64,000 nt of DNA. It comes from Kocuria rosea subsp. polaris (GTDB taxonomy: Bacteria > Actinomycetota > Actinomycetes > Actinomycetales > Micrococcaceae). The translations under genes were made by a program, and so were the position numbers. Shown one piece after another: positions 54,496-61,037 of the stretch (positions are counted from its first letter, which is position 1; each line of letters opens with the position of its first letter). The stretch spans positions 124,001-188,000 of the forward strand of contig MLDA01000003.1 in NCBI GenBank assembly GCA_023896275.1, written 5' to 3'. The notes beneath the pieces were generated by a model that saw nothing but the letters and a program-made list of their open reading frames with translations, was not told where the DNA came from and did not search any database.

Positions 54496-54521
54496 TGAGC
54501 CTGACTATCTCTTCAGGCTCA
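54496..54521. repeat. Hairpin sharing a 12-mer with the serS terminator region
   Basis: TGAGCCTGA and TCAGGCTCA pair around CTATCTCT. The 12-mer CTGAGCCTGACT (54495-54506) also occurs at 22221-22232 beside the serS terminator, and GTCAGGCTCG follows at 54531. Confidence 0.5.
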
Positions 54522-54564
54522 AATCAACAGGTCAGGCTCGGTAGAGTGGACGGTCCCAGTTCTA

Positions 54565-54593
54565 TTGACTTTCGATAGGTAGTGATCGATACT
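54565..54593 (+). promoter_or_regulatory. Promoter of the DUF2975/XRE pair with TCGATA repeats
   Basis: A -35 TTGACT (54565) and -10 GATACT (54588) are separated by 17 bp, which places the transcript start at or next to the ATG at 54601 (leaderless). TCGATA occurs at 54572 and 54586, overlapping the -10, as a possible XRE operator. Confidence 0.6.
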
Positions 54594-54600
54594 CGACTGC

Positions 54601-55083
54601 ATGATGAAGGTCGATCGAATCGTCGCGCCCCTGCGGGTGCTGCTCGCGCTCCTCTTCGCCGGGCTGCTTGCAGTGCAGGGCGTTATGGTGGCCACGTTCC
54701 TGCACGAGGCCGCGGCCAACGACGGTTCGCTGCCCGTCCCCGCACTCGTGATCCTCGGCGCCGCCTGCCTCCAGGTGATCGCGTACTTCACGTGGCGGCT
54801 GCTGACGATGGTGCGGGCAGGAAACATCTTCACCGAAGACGCCTTTCGCTGGGTGAACGGCATCCTCTGGGCCCTTGGTTCGGGGGTCGCGCTGTGGTGG
54901 GGTTTCGTCAGCGTGATCGGGTGGATGGCAAAGTTCACCGAGGCCGACATCCCGCCGGGCGTGGTTCTGATTTTCGGCATCCTCGGGCTCGCGGGGATCG
55001 CCGTCCTCCTGCTGTTTGTGGTGATGCGCGCCTTGCTGCGGCAGGCCACAACGCTGCGCGCCGAGATGGAAGCGGTCATCTGA
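54601..55083 (+). CDS. DUF2975 membrane protein
   Basis: A 160-residue protein with four helices at about residues 10-32, 46-66, 85-108 and 120-145. It has the family's short loop with RAGNIFTEDAFRWVNGILWALG between helices 2 and 3. DUF2975 proteins are usually paired with a small XRE-type regulator, as here (1-nt TGATG overlap). Their molecular role is unknown; a membrane sensor or partner of the regulator is suspected. The start at 54601 lies immediately at the predicted transcript start. Confidence 0.82.
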   Translation: MMKVDRIVAPLRVLLALLFAGLLAVQGVMVATFLHEAAANDGSLPVPALVILGAACLQVIAYFTWRLLTMVRAGNIFTEDAFRWVNGILWALGSGVALWWGFVSVIGWMAKFTEADIPPGVVLIFGILGLAGIAVLLLFVVMRALLRQATTLRAEMEAVI

Positions 55084-55292
55084 TGGCCATCGTCGTGCGC
55101 ATCGACGTCGAGCTCGCGAAGGCCAAGATGAGCGTCGGCGACTTCGCGGAGCGGGTCGGGCTGACGCCGGCCAACGTCGCAGTGCTCAAGAACGGGCGCG
55201 CCAAGGCCATCCGGTTCAGTACCCTCGAGGCGATCTGCCGCGTGCTCGACTGCCAGCCGGGCGACATCCTGGAGTGGGTCGACAACGAATAG
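55083..55292 (+). CDS. YozG/XRE-type small regulator
   Basis: A 69-residue Cro/C1 helix-turn-helix protein (VRIDVELAKAKMSVGDFAERVGLTPANVAVLKNGRAKAIRFSTLEAICRVLDCQPGDILEWVD). The whole protein is the DNA-binding domain. It is translationally coupled to the DUF2975 gene and probably autoregulates the pair through the repeats at the promoter (inferred). A strong terminator follows the stop. Confidence 0.88.
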   Translation: MAIVVRIDVELAKAKMSVGDFAERVGLTPANVAVLKNGRAKAIRFSTLEAICRVLDCQPGDILEWVDNE

Positions 55293-55293
55293 C

Positions 55294-55331
55294 AGCGAAG
55301 GCGGAGTGGAAGCATCCACTCCGCCTTCGCT
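55294..55331. terminator. Perfect hairpin terminator, bidirectional
   Basis: The 17-nt arm AGCGAAGGCGGAGTGGA pairs exactly with its complement around an AGCA loop. It lies between the XRE stop and the convergent CsbD gene. Confidence 0.85.
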
Positions 55332-55368
55332 GTGTCACCGGTTCGGTCGGCTCTAGCGAGCGGGCCGC

Positions 55369-55569
55369 TTACTTGTCGAAGGCGTCCTTCACGGCGTCTT
55401 TGACGTTCTCGCCAGCCTGCTTCGCCTTCGCGGCTGCCTGGTCGGCGTGGCCCTCCGCCTGCAGCCGCTCGTTATCCGTGAGCTTGCCGGCGGCCTCTTT
55501 GGCCTTGCCGGACGCTTCCTGAGCCTTGTTGCTGATCTTGTCTCCGAGTCCCACTTTGGTCTCCTTCAT
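55369..55569 (-). CDS. CsbD-family stress protein
   Basis: A 66-residue, lysine/alanine/glutamate-rich helical protein (GLGDKISNKAQEASGKAKEAAGKLTDNERLQAEGHADQAAAKAKQAGENVKDAV). CsbD proteins are general-stress products whose molecular role is unclear. It is the last gene of the sigma/Asp23 operon, 54 nt after amaP. A GTG at codon 6 is an alternative start. Downstream is the bidirectional hairpin. Confidence 0.85.
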   Translation of the reverse strand: MKETKVGLGDKISNKAQEASGKAKEAAGKLTDNERLQAEGHADQAAAKAKQAGENVKDAVKDAFDK

Positions 55570-55623
55570 GTGTGTTGTTGGTGCAGCACACGGTGCGTTC
55601 CGTGTGCATGTTCGGGTGGCCTG

Positions 55624-56268
55624 TCAGGTGGTTGTCGGCGCCATGCCAGCGGTCGGTTGGACGCCGGTCCTGACGCCGGATCCCTTGCGGGCTACCGCGT
55701 AGTGAATGGCCAAGTGCTCGAGTGGCCGGCCCAAGGAGAGCGCCGCATCGGCGCCCACCCCCTCTTCCAGCGCTCTCGTGAGGTCTCCGAGGTGTGCTGC
55801 CGGGTCCGCCTCGACGTGCAGCAAGAGGTTCGGTGCTCCGGCACTCCCGCGCAGCACGGCCCGTGCCGAGCTGACCCGGGGCAGTGCCTCAGCGGCGGCA
55901 GCGACCGCCGACTCAAGGACTTTCGGGTCCATCGTGGTGGCCCCAGAAGCCGGATTGTCCGTGAAGCGCAGAGTTCCTGCGCGGCCGGAGCGGGGGATTT
56001 GGCGCAGGAGCCACGCGATGCCGAGCGCGACGAGCACGATTCCCATGCCCATCACGACGGCGGGGCTCCAAGCGAGCTCCAACAGGTCGGGCGCAGCTGC
56101 GGCGATGGTCGCCTCCGGATCTGCGGTGATACCCGCAGCCCACGACGGCGTCGTCACGTCCAGCGTGCGCCCAACCCACGGCCACAGTGCCCACAGCCCG
56201 CCGACCAGGAGTGCGAGCCCCAGGACGAAGAGCACTGTCCGGTTCAACCCTGCTGGGAAGGTCCTCAT
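55624..56268 (-). CDS. amaP: Alkaline-shock membrane anchor, AmaP-like
   Basis: A 214-residue protein. Two hydrophobic helices near residues 13-33 (TVLFVLGLALLVGGLWALWP) and 70-90 (VVMGMGIVLVALGIAWLLRQIP) are followed by a cytoplasmic Asp23-like domain (~100-195, SAVAAAAEALPRVSSARAVLRGSAGAPNLLLHVEA). This is the AmaP layout, which tethers Asp23 to the membrane in Gram-positive bacteria. Start at 56268 is chosen because it overlaps the DUF6286 stop by 4 nt; the open frame runs further upstream. Ends 54 nt before csbD. Confidence 0.82.
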   Translation of the reverse strand: MRTFPAGLNRTVLFVLGLALLVGGLWALWPWVGRTLDVTTPSWAAGITADPEATIAAAAPDLLELAWSPAVVMGMGIVLVALGIAWLLRQIPRSGRAGTLRFTDNPASGATTMDPKVLESAVAAAAEALPRVSSARAVLRGSAGAPNLLLHVEADPAAHLGDLTRALEEGVGADAALSLGRPLEHLAIHYAVARKGSGVRTGVQPTAGMAPTTT

Positions 56269-56801
56269 GAGGAACTCACCATCCTGACTGTGATGCGCGG
56301 GGTGCGGCTGTCCAACGCGGAGCGCAGGACGTTTTCGGTTGCAGCGGAAACCGCGGCGGACAGGTCGCTGTGGTCGCGCAGCGGAGTACGGGCAACCACA
56401 CTGACTTTGTGGCCTCGGGCGCGAGCGCGGCACGTGCTCACTCCGTCGATACCGCCGACTCGATGTTCAACCAGGCGCTCGATTCCGCGCCACGTGACCA
56501 CCGCTTCGACGCTCTCGGTGCTGCGTGCTGGCTGGCTCGATGGCCGGCCAGGCAGGACCGCGCACAGCAACAGCACGAGACCGATGACCGCGGCGGCAGC
56601 ACCAGCAGCAGCGACCAGCGGGGCACCCCAGGGCTGCGCCCCGGTCTCAGCAATCGCGGTTGCTGCACCAGGCCAAGTGCCGTTGCTCAAACGCAGAACG
56701 GCCAACGTGACCAGGCCCGCACCAGCGGCGGCAATGACGAGTGCGACGATACTCGCCGGCGTGACGCGTGCCGGCCGGCGTCGCAGTGAGTGGTTGCTCA
56801 T
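56265..56801 (-). CDS. DUF6286-like membrane protein of the Asp23 locus
   Basis: A 178-residue protein with an N-terminal basic stretch, TM helices near residues 17-38 and 62-82 (LVAAAGAAAAVIGLVLLLCAVLP), and a C-terminal cytoplasmic domain (~95-178, VVTWRGIERLVEHRVGGIDGVSTCRARARGHKVSVVARTPL). DUF6286 proteins typically sit beside Asp23 and AmaP genes. It overlaps both neighbours by 4 nt. Function unknown; probably another membrane tether. Confidence 0.8.
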   Translation of the reverse strand: MSNHSLRRRPARVTPASIVALVIAAAGAGLVTLAVLRLSNGTWPGAATAIAETGAQPWGAPLVAAAGAAAAVIGLVLLLCAVLPGRPSSQPARSTESVEAVVTWRGIERLVEHRVGGIDGVSTCRARARGHKVSVVARTPLRDHSDLSAAVSAATENVLRSALDSRTPRITVRMVSSS

Positions 56802-57178
56802 AAGACCCTCCTGGCCGGCGGTGCTGATTCGAACCAGTCCACCTGAATATCGACGGGGGATGCCGTGACGCCGGCGTAGCGCTGGACGTCGTCCACGATG
56901 GTCCGGCGGACCTCGTCGGTGGTGGCCCGGATGTCGGCAGGAAACCGCAACCCGATCCGCACCTCCAGCGCGGCGGATGTGCCGGCCAAGGTCGCGGAGA
57001 CCGGGGGCAGCGAGTCGAAGTCGTTGCTGGCGCCGACGCCGAGGACGCCGCCGCTTCGGGCGCCAACCGCGGGATGGGAAGCCGCAGATTTTGCCGCGAT
57101 CCGGCTGACCACCCGTTCGTTGATGGTCAGCCGGCCGCGTTCCGCGGGCGCCAGCTGGCTGCTGTGGTTCCCGGCCAT
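56798..57178 (-). CDS. Asp23/Gls24-family protein
   Basis: A 126-residue cytoplasmic protein. The domain spans most of it: APAERGRLTINERVVSRIAAKSAASHPAVGA (~10-40), SLPPVSATLAGTSAALEVRIGLRFPADI and VRRTIVDDVQRYAGVTASPVDIQVDWF. Family members build a membrane-associated layer needed for envelope-stress resistance. Start chosen at 57178 (MAGNHSSQ) because the family begins there and because it lies 1 nt after the preceding stop. It overlaps the DUF6286 gene by 4 nt. Confidence 0.8.
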   Translation of the reverse strand: MAGNHSSQLAPAERGRLTINERVVSRIAAKSAASHPAVGARSGGVLGVGASNDFDSLPPVSATLAGTSAALEVRIGLRFPADIRATTDEVRRTIVDDVQRYAGVTASPVDIQVDWFESAPPARRVL

Positions 57179-57179
57179 G

Positions 57180-57362
57180 TCAGCGCCGGCCTTGGAGACG
57201 GCCTGCCCAGTCCACGATGTCGACACGCCCGTCGAGGACGCGGCCGATCCCGAAGGCGACCGCCGCGACGACGGCGACCAGCAGCATGCGCCAGAACCCG
57301 CCGAAGGCCCAGACCGTGCCGAGGACAAGCCCGACGACGATGCAGAAGCGTGCGCTCGTCAT
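57180..57362 (-). CDS. Small membrane protein, DUF2273-like
   Basis: A 60-residue protein with two hydrophobic helices (FCIVVGLVLGTVWAFGGF; MLLVAVVAAVAFGIGRVL) and a short polar tail (DGRVDIVDWAGRLQGRR). DUF2273 proteins of this size sit between Asp23 genes and may help AmaP anchor Asp23. The gene lies 3 nt after the upstream Asp23 stop and 1 nt before the downstream start. Confidence 0.78.
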   Translation of the reverse strand: MTSARFCIVVGLVLGTVWAFGGFWRMLLVAVVAAVAFGIGRVLDGRVDIVDWAGRLQGRR

Positions 57363-57365
57363 GAC

Positions 57366-57851
57366 TTACTCCAGGCGATCGGAGCGGTCGGAGGCGGCGT
57401 CGTCGTCGTCCTCCGGGAGGTGGATGTCGGTCACGTTGACGTTGACCTCGATGACCTCCAACGAAGTGCCGTGCTCAACGGCCTGGATGACGCTGCGGCG
57501 GATGTCCTCCGCCACGTCGGCGATGGCGACGCCGTATTCGACGACGATGCTCACGTCGATCGCGGCCTGGCGCTCACCCTTCTCGACGCTCACACCGCCG
57601 CTGACGTTGGTCTGCGAGCCGGGGATGCGCTCGGAGAGCGAGTTGATCGCGCGGCGTGCTGCGGTGCCCATGGCGTAGACGCCGGGGACTTCGCGGGCGG
57701 CGATGCCGGCCAGCTTCTGGACCACCGATTCGGCGATCGTGGTGGTCCCATGTTCGGTCTGCAGGGGGCCTTCGTACTGAGGCTGCGCCGACTCCTTGGC
57801 CTGAGCTTCCTCCGTGGTCTTCGGCAGGGCCTGGGCTTTGTTCTCGGTCAT
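57366..57851 (-). CDS. Asp23/Gls24 envelope-stress protein
   Basis: A 161-residue protein, the most typical Asp23 member here. A hydrophilic N-terminal tail (~1-35) precedes the domain with TTTIAESVVQKLAGIAAREVPGVYAMG (~36-62), SVEKGERQAAIDVSIVVEYGVAIADVAEDIRRSVIQAVEHGTSLEVIEVNVNVTDIHLP (~88-146) and an acidic C-terminus. It starts after AAAGGGA. A 93-nt gap upstream could contain an internal promoter. It probably forms the main layer protein. Confidence 0.88.
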   Translation of the reverse strand: MTENKAQALPKTTEEAQAKESAQPQYEGPLQTEHGTTTIAESVVQKLAGIAAREVPGVYAMGTAARRAINSLSERIPGSQTNVSGGVSVEKGERQAAIDVSIVVEYGVAIADVAEDIRRSVIQAVEHGTSLEVIEVNVNVTDIHLPEDDDDAASDRSDRLE

Positions 57852-57944
57852 GATCTGATCCCTTTCATCTGACTGGGTGTTGGTCTTACATGAGTACAGA
57901 CGTTGGGGGTCATCAGATCGTCACGCCGAAATCCGAAAAACTTT

Positions 57945-58346
57945 TCAGGCGCCCACTTCTGTGTCCGGTGAAGGTGCTCGCTCAGCGCTTTGCGCTTCGT
58001 CCCCGATGACTGTGTTCGGGCCGTGCTCGAGGACCGTGACAGCAACGGACGAAGTCTCGATCCCGTGTCCGGTGAGCACGGCGTGCACGAGGTTCTGCAC
58101 CGCCGCGGCGACGTCGGACGCCGGTTGTCCGGCGGTCACGGCGATATCGATCGCGGCTTCGGTCGCCCCGCGGCCGCCGGACAAGCGCAGGGACTCGTGC
58201 GGCTCGCTGCTGCGCGTAGCCAGGGACTTCACGACGGCGAGGGTCGGTGGGAAGACTGCGGCGACGCCGTCGAGCTCCATGACCTGCTGCACCGCGTCGG
58301 CCCGGGCCCGTTCGGCGCGGGAGGGGGTGCGACTGGCGTTACTCAT
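57945..58346 (-). CDS. Divergent Asp23-like protein
   Basis: A 133-residue protein with the Asp23-type pattern in weaker form: QQVMELDGVAAVFPPTLAVVKSLA (~18-41), GATEAAIDIAVTAGQPASDVAAAVQNLVHAVLTGHG and SSVAVTVLEHG. Family membership is inferred from secondary-structure order and context rather than a clear motif. It overlaps the zinc-motif protein gene by 8 nt. I chose the ATG at 58346 (MSNASRTPS) over one 30 nt upstream. Confidence 0.62.
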   Translation of the reverse strand: MSNASRTPSRAERARADAVQQVMELDGVAAVFPPTLAVVKSLATRSSEPHESLRLSGGRGATEAAIDIAVTAGQPASDVAAAVQNLVHAVLTGHGIETSSVAVTVLEHGPNTVIGDEAQSAERAPSPDTEVGA

Positions 58347-58911
58347 CGATGATGTCCTCCACGGTGATATCGACACTGGCTGGGGTGACGCCGAGCTCGG
58401 CCGTCAGGGCAGAAGTGACGGCGGTGCGCAGGCGGCCGGACAGGTCGGCGGCACGTTCCCCGGGGCGCATCTGAACGTTGACCTGGCAAACGATCGCGGG
58501 GCGTCCGCTGCTGTCGGTGGTGCCGCTGGCCCCATGGCGGCCAAGCTCGATCCCATCGATGGAGTCAGCAGCACGCCTGATGACCTCGTTGAGAACGTAG
58601 ACGCTGATGTCGATCGGGCCGCGTTGAGAGATTTTGACCCGGACGCGCCGTCCCCGTCGGATTTCGGCGCGAATACCGTCCATGGCGGAGCGGCGGATGC
58701 GTTCGAGGGCGGCGTCTTCTTCGGCGGTCTCCTCCGGGTCGGTGCGCCACTGGCGGGTTGCCTCCAGAAGTGGCCGCAGGCGGCGCCGTTGCTGGGCGCA
58801 GTGCGGACACGCACGTTCATGGTCGTCCGGCGGTAGGTCCAACCGGTCCCAGATGTCGTCTTCGGAGCGGTCGCATGGTGGTGGCCCCCCAGGCCCTGGC
58901 GTCATTTCCAC
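58339..58911 (-). CDS. Zinc anti-sigma-motif protein fused to an Asp23-like domain
   Basis: A 190-residue protein of two parts. Residues ~1-60 contain the H-x3-C-x2-C motif of zinc-binding anti-sigma factors (DDHERACPHC, ~29-38) after an acidic start. Residues ~85-190 form an Asp23-like domain (VRVKISQRGPIDISVYVLNEVIRRAADSIDGIELG, then VNVQMRPGERAADLSGRLRTAVTSALTAELGVTPASVDITVEDI). It overlaps the sigma gene by 10 nt, as anti-sigma genes normally do. It is a candidate brake on the sigma factor that also joins the Asp23 layer (inference). No TM helix is present. Confidence 0.75.
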   Translation of the reverse strand: MEMTPGPGGPPPCDRSEDDIWDRLDLPPDDHERACPHCAQQRRRLRPLLEATRQWRTDPEETAEEDAALERIRRSAMDGIRAEIRRGRRVRVKISQRGPIDISVYVLNEVIRRAADSIDGIELGRHGASGTTDSSGRPAIVCQVNVQMRPGERAADLSGRLRTAVTSALTAELGVTPASVDITVEDIIDE

Positions 58912-59477
58912 GAGTCCATCCTTTCGGCCAGTGCGGCACGGGCGCGAGCTATCCGGCCGCGCACTGTGGGAAGAGGCTCACCGCTGATATCCGCGATGTC
59001 TTGATAACTCAGCCCGTGGAGTTCGCGCAAGGTCCACGCCTCGCGCTGTGGCACGGGCAGTGCGGCGACGTGGTGCCGGAGCTCCGACAAGGCGAGCCGG
59101 GTCTCGACGGCGCCTTCGGGGCCGGTGTCCAGGAGCCGGCCCGACTCGCTTGCGCTCTGTTCGGCTTCGCGCTCCGCGGGATCGCCGCCGTCGGGCCGTC
59201 GCTTGCGGATGATGTCGATGCAGCGGTGGGAGGCGATGCGGTACAGCCACGTGGAGACGGCCTCGGCGGCGCGCAACGTCGGAAGACGGCGCCACGCCGT
59301 GACGAGAACGTCTTGAACAGCGTCCTCGGCATCGGGTCCGTTGCCCAGCATGCCGCGGCAGTAACGCAGAATTCCGCGCTGGTACCGGCGAACCAGCTCT
59401 TCGAAGGCGTCCAGATCACCGGACTGCGCACGAGCCACCAACGTGGTGTCGTGCAAGGTGTCGACCGACTCGCTCAT
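58902..59477 (-). CDS. ECF-type RNA polymerase sigma factor
   Basis: A 191-residue group IV sigma factor. Region 2 is LVARAQSGDLDAFEELVRRYQRGILRYCRGMLGNGPDAEDAVQDVLVTAWRRLPTL (~12-68), with AVSTWLYRIASHRCIDIIRKRRP following. Region 4 is LPVPQREAWTLRELHGLSYQDIADISGEPLPTVRGRIARARAALAERM (~142-189). It should direct transcription of the downstream envelope-stress genes. Start chosen at 59477 (MSESVDTLHD); the frame runs further upstream without homology. First gene of the operon. Confidence 0.93.
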   Translation of the reverse strand: MSESVDTLHDTTLVARAQSGDLDAFEELVRRYQRGILRYCRGMLGNGPDAEDAVQDVLVTAWRRLPTLRAAEAVSTWLYRIASHRCIDIIRKRRPDGGDPAEREAEQSASESGRLLDTGPEGAVETRLALSELRHHVAALPVPQREAWTLRELHGLSYQDIADISGEPLPTVRGRIARARAALAERMDSWK

Positions 59478-59544
59478 GCGCGCCTTTCGCTTGATGGGCC
59501 CGGGGCCCGACTCGGCCAACCTCGCAGTCGGTGGCCGTGAGCAT

Positions 59545-59572
59545 GAGACTAGCAGGGCAAAGGCGCCGTTGC
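59545..59572 (-). promoter_or_regulatory. Possible autoregulated ECF promoter of the sigma operon
   Basis: On the minus strand GCAAC (59572-59568) and GTCTC (59549-59545) are 18 nt apart, resembling ECF -35 (AAC) and -10 (GTC) elements. It is about 70 bp upstream of the sigma gene start. Suggestive only. Confidence 0.3.
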
Positions 59573-59580
59573 TGACAGCA

Positions 59581-60042
59581 TCACACGCCACCCAACGGCA
59601 GGTCCCGGTGCTCGACGATACTCTTCATCACCAGCGTGGAGCTGAGGTTCTGCACGCCCGGGAGGGTGGTCAGTTCGTCGTCGTAGAGACGCTGGAAGTG
59701 CGGCAGATCCGCAGCGACGATCCGCAGCAGATAGTCCGGGCTGCCGAAGAGCCGCTGCGCCTGGACGACGTGCTCGATGGCCGCCACCGCCGTCTCGAAA
59801 GCCTCGATCGTCTCCCGAGCCGTGGTGCTCATATTCACGAACACGAGCGCGTCGAAGGACAAGCCGAGGACTGAGGCGTCGAGGTGCGCGCGATATCCGG
59901 AGATCGCACCGGATCGTTCCAGGGAGCGCAGGCGGCGGTGGCACGGCGAAACACTCAACTGCACGCGGTCCGCAAGTTCGGTGATGGTTAATCGCCCGTC
60001 TCGCTGGAGCTCCGCAAGAATCTTCCGGTCAATCCTGTCCAT
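59581..60042 (-). CDS. Lrp/AsnC-family regulator
   Basis: A 153-residue regulator. The HTH is DRIDRKILAELQRDGRLTITELADRVQLSVSPCHRRLRSLERSGAISGYRAHLD (~1-55). The ligand-binding RAM domain follows (LVFVNMSTTARETIEAFETAVAAIEHVVQAQRLFGSPDYLLRIVAADLPHFQRLYDDELTTLPGV). It is divergent from the LysE-family exporter, 120 nt apart, the usual arrangement in which an Lrp protein activates export of an amino acid. Confidence 0.92.
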   Translation of the reverse strand: MDRIDRKILAELQRDGRLTITELADRVQLSVSPCHRRLRSLERSGAISGYRAHLDASVLGLSFDALVFVNMSTTARETIEAFETAVAAIEHVVQAQRLFGSPDYLLRIVAADLPHFQRLYDDELTTLPGVQNLSSTLVMKSIVEHRDLPLGGV

Positions 60043-60162
60043 GCGGAATATTCTCCCTCACATCCGGTCAATCCGGGGGATAAGTTGAGAACACCTTCGA
60101 GCGTCTCCGGCCTAGCCTGCTGAGGGGGCTGCGCGGGGCGGCCCGGAAGGTGGTGGGATCGA

Positions 60163-60792
60163 ATGGAAGTGCAGACCGTCGTGGCGTTTTGGATGGTGTC
60201 GCTGCTTTTCGTCGTGACGCCGGGCGCGGACTGGGCCTATGCCCTGAGCGCTGGTATCCGGCACCGGTCGGTGGCGCCCGCGGTGGGTGGCCTGCTCGCG
60301 GGGCACCTCGCCGTCGTCGCACTCGTCGCGGCGGGCGTGGGTGCGCTCCTGCAGGCGCATCCGTGGGCCCTGACGACCCTCACTGCGGCCGGGTGTGTCT
60401 ACTTGGTCTGGCTCGGGATCGCGGTGCTCGCCCGCCCGGCGGTCCCGCGGGTGCACGACGGCGCCCAGCCACCGGGAGCGGTCGGCGTGCCGCGGCAGAT
60501 CCTCGCCGGGGCCGGGATCAGCGGCCTGAACCCCAAAGTGTTCCTGCTCTTCGTCGCGCTGCTCCCGCAGTTCACCGACGCCTCGACCGGGTGGCCCGTC
60601 GCGGGGCAGATCGGAGCGCTCGGGCTCGTACACGTCGTTGGGTGCGGCGTGGTCTACGCCTCCGTGGGCCTCGCTGCGCGCCGCGTCCTGGGCGCCCGTC
60701 CGACGGCGGCGCGGGTCGTCTCGCGGGTCTCCGGCGCCGCCATGGTCGCGGTGGGAATCGTGCTCTTCGTCGAGCGGGTCGCGCTCGGCTGA
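60163..60792 (+). CDS. LysE-family amino-acid exporter
   Basis: A 209-residue membrane protein with five to six helices. The LysE/RhtB signature is visible: MVSLLFVVTPGADWAYALSAGIRHR (~10-34) and GAGISGLNPKVFLLFVALLPQFTD (~118-141). YLVWLGIAVL lies between them. It exports an amino acid such as Lys, Arg or a branched/threonine type. It is likely controlled by the adjacent Lrp regulator. GGTGGGATC upstream of the ATG is a weak ribosome site. Confidence 0.9.
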   Translation: MEVQTVVAFWMVSLLFVVTPGADWAYALSAGIRHRSVAPAVGGLLAGHLAVVALVAAGVGALLQAHPWALTTLTAAGCVYLVWLGIAVLARPAVPRVHDGAQPPGAVGVPRQILAGAGISGLNPKVFLLFVALLPQFTDASTGWPVAGQIGALGLVHVVGCGVVYASVGLAARRVLGARPTAARVVSRVSGAAMVAVGIVLFVERVALG

Positions 60793-60927
60793 CCGCGGCT
60801 GCCGCGCGGCTTCGGGGGGAGCCGCGGGACGGGCCGGGCAACCCTCAGGGACTCGCGTAGTGCCGATGTCGCATGACCCCTGCCCGCCGGAATGCGCTTG
60901 CTGATAGCTTCCTGAGCATCGACCGGC

Positions 60928-60943
60928 GGTGATGTGCATCACA
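60928..60943 (+). promoter_or_regulatory. CRP/GlxR-like site upstream of the pectin genes
   Basis: GGTGA-TGTGCA-TCACA matches the TGTGA-N6-TCACA consensus with one mismatch and lies 95 bp before the pectate lyase start. It suggests cAMP/GlxR control linking pectin use to carbon status. The gap 60793-61037 shows nothing else. Confidence 0.6.
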
Positions 60944-61037
60944 CGCTTTTCGCGCCCGGTGGGGCGGGCGCTGCGGGAGCCCTGTCACGAGCGGCTGGTC
61001 GCTGGCTACAGACATTCCAACGATGGAAGAAGTGAGC

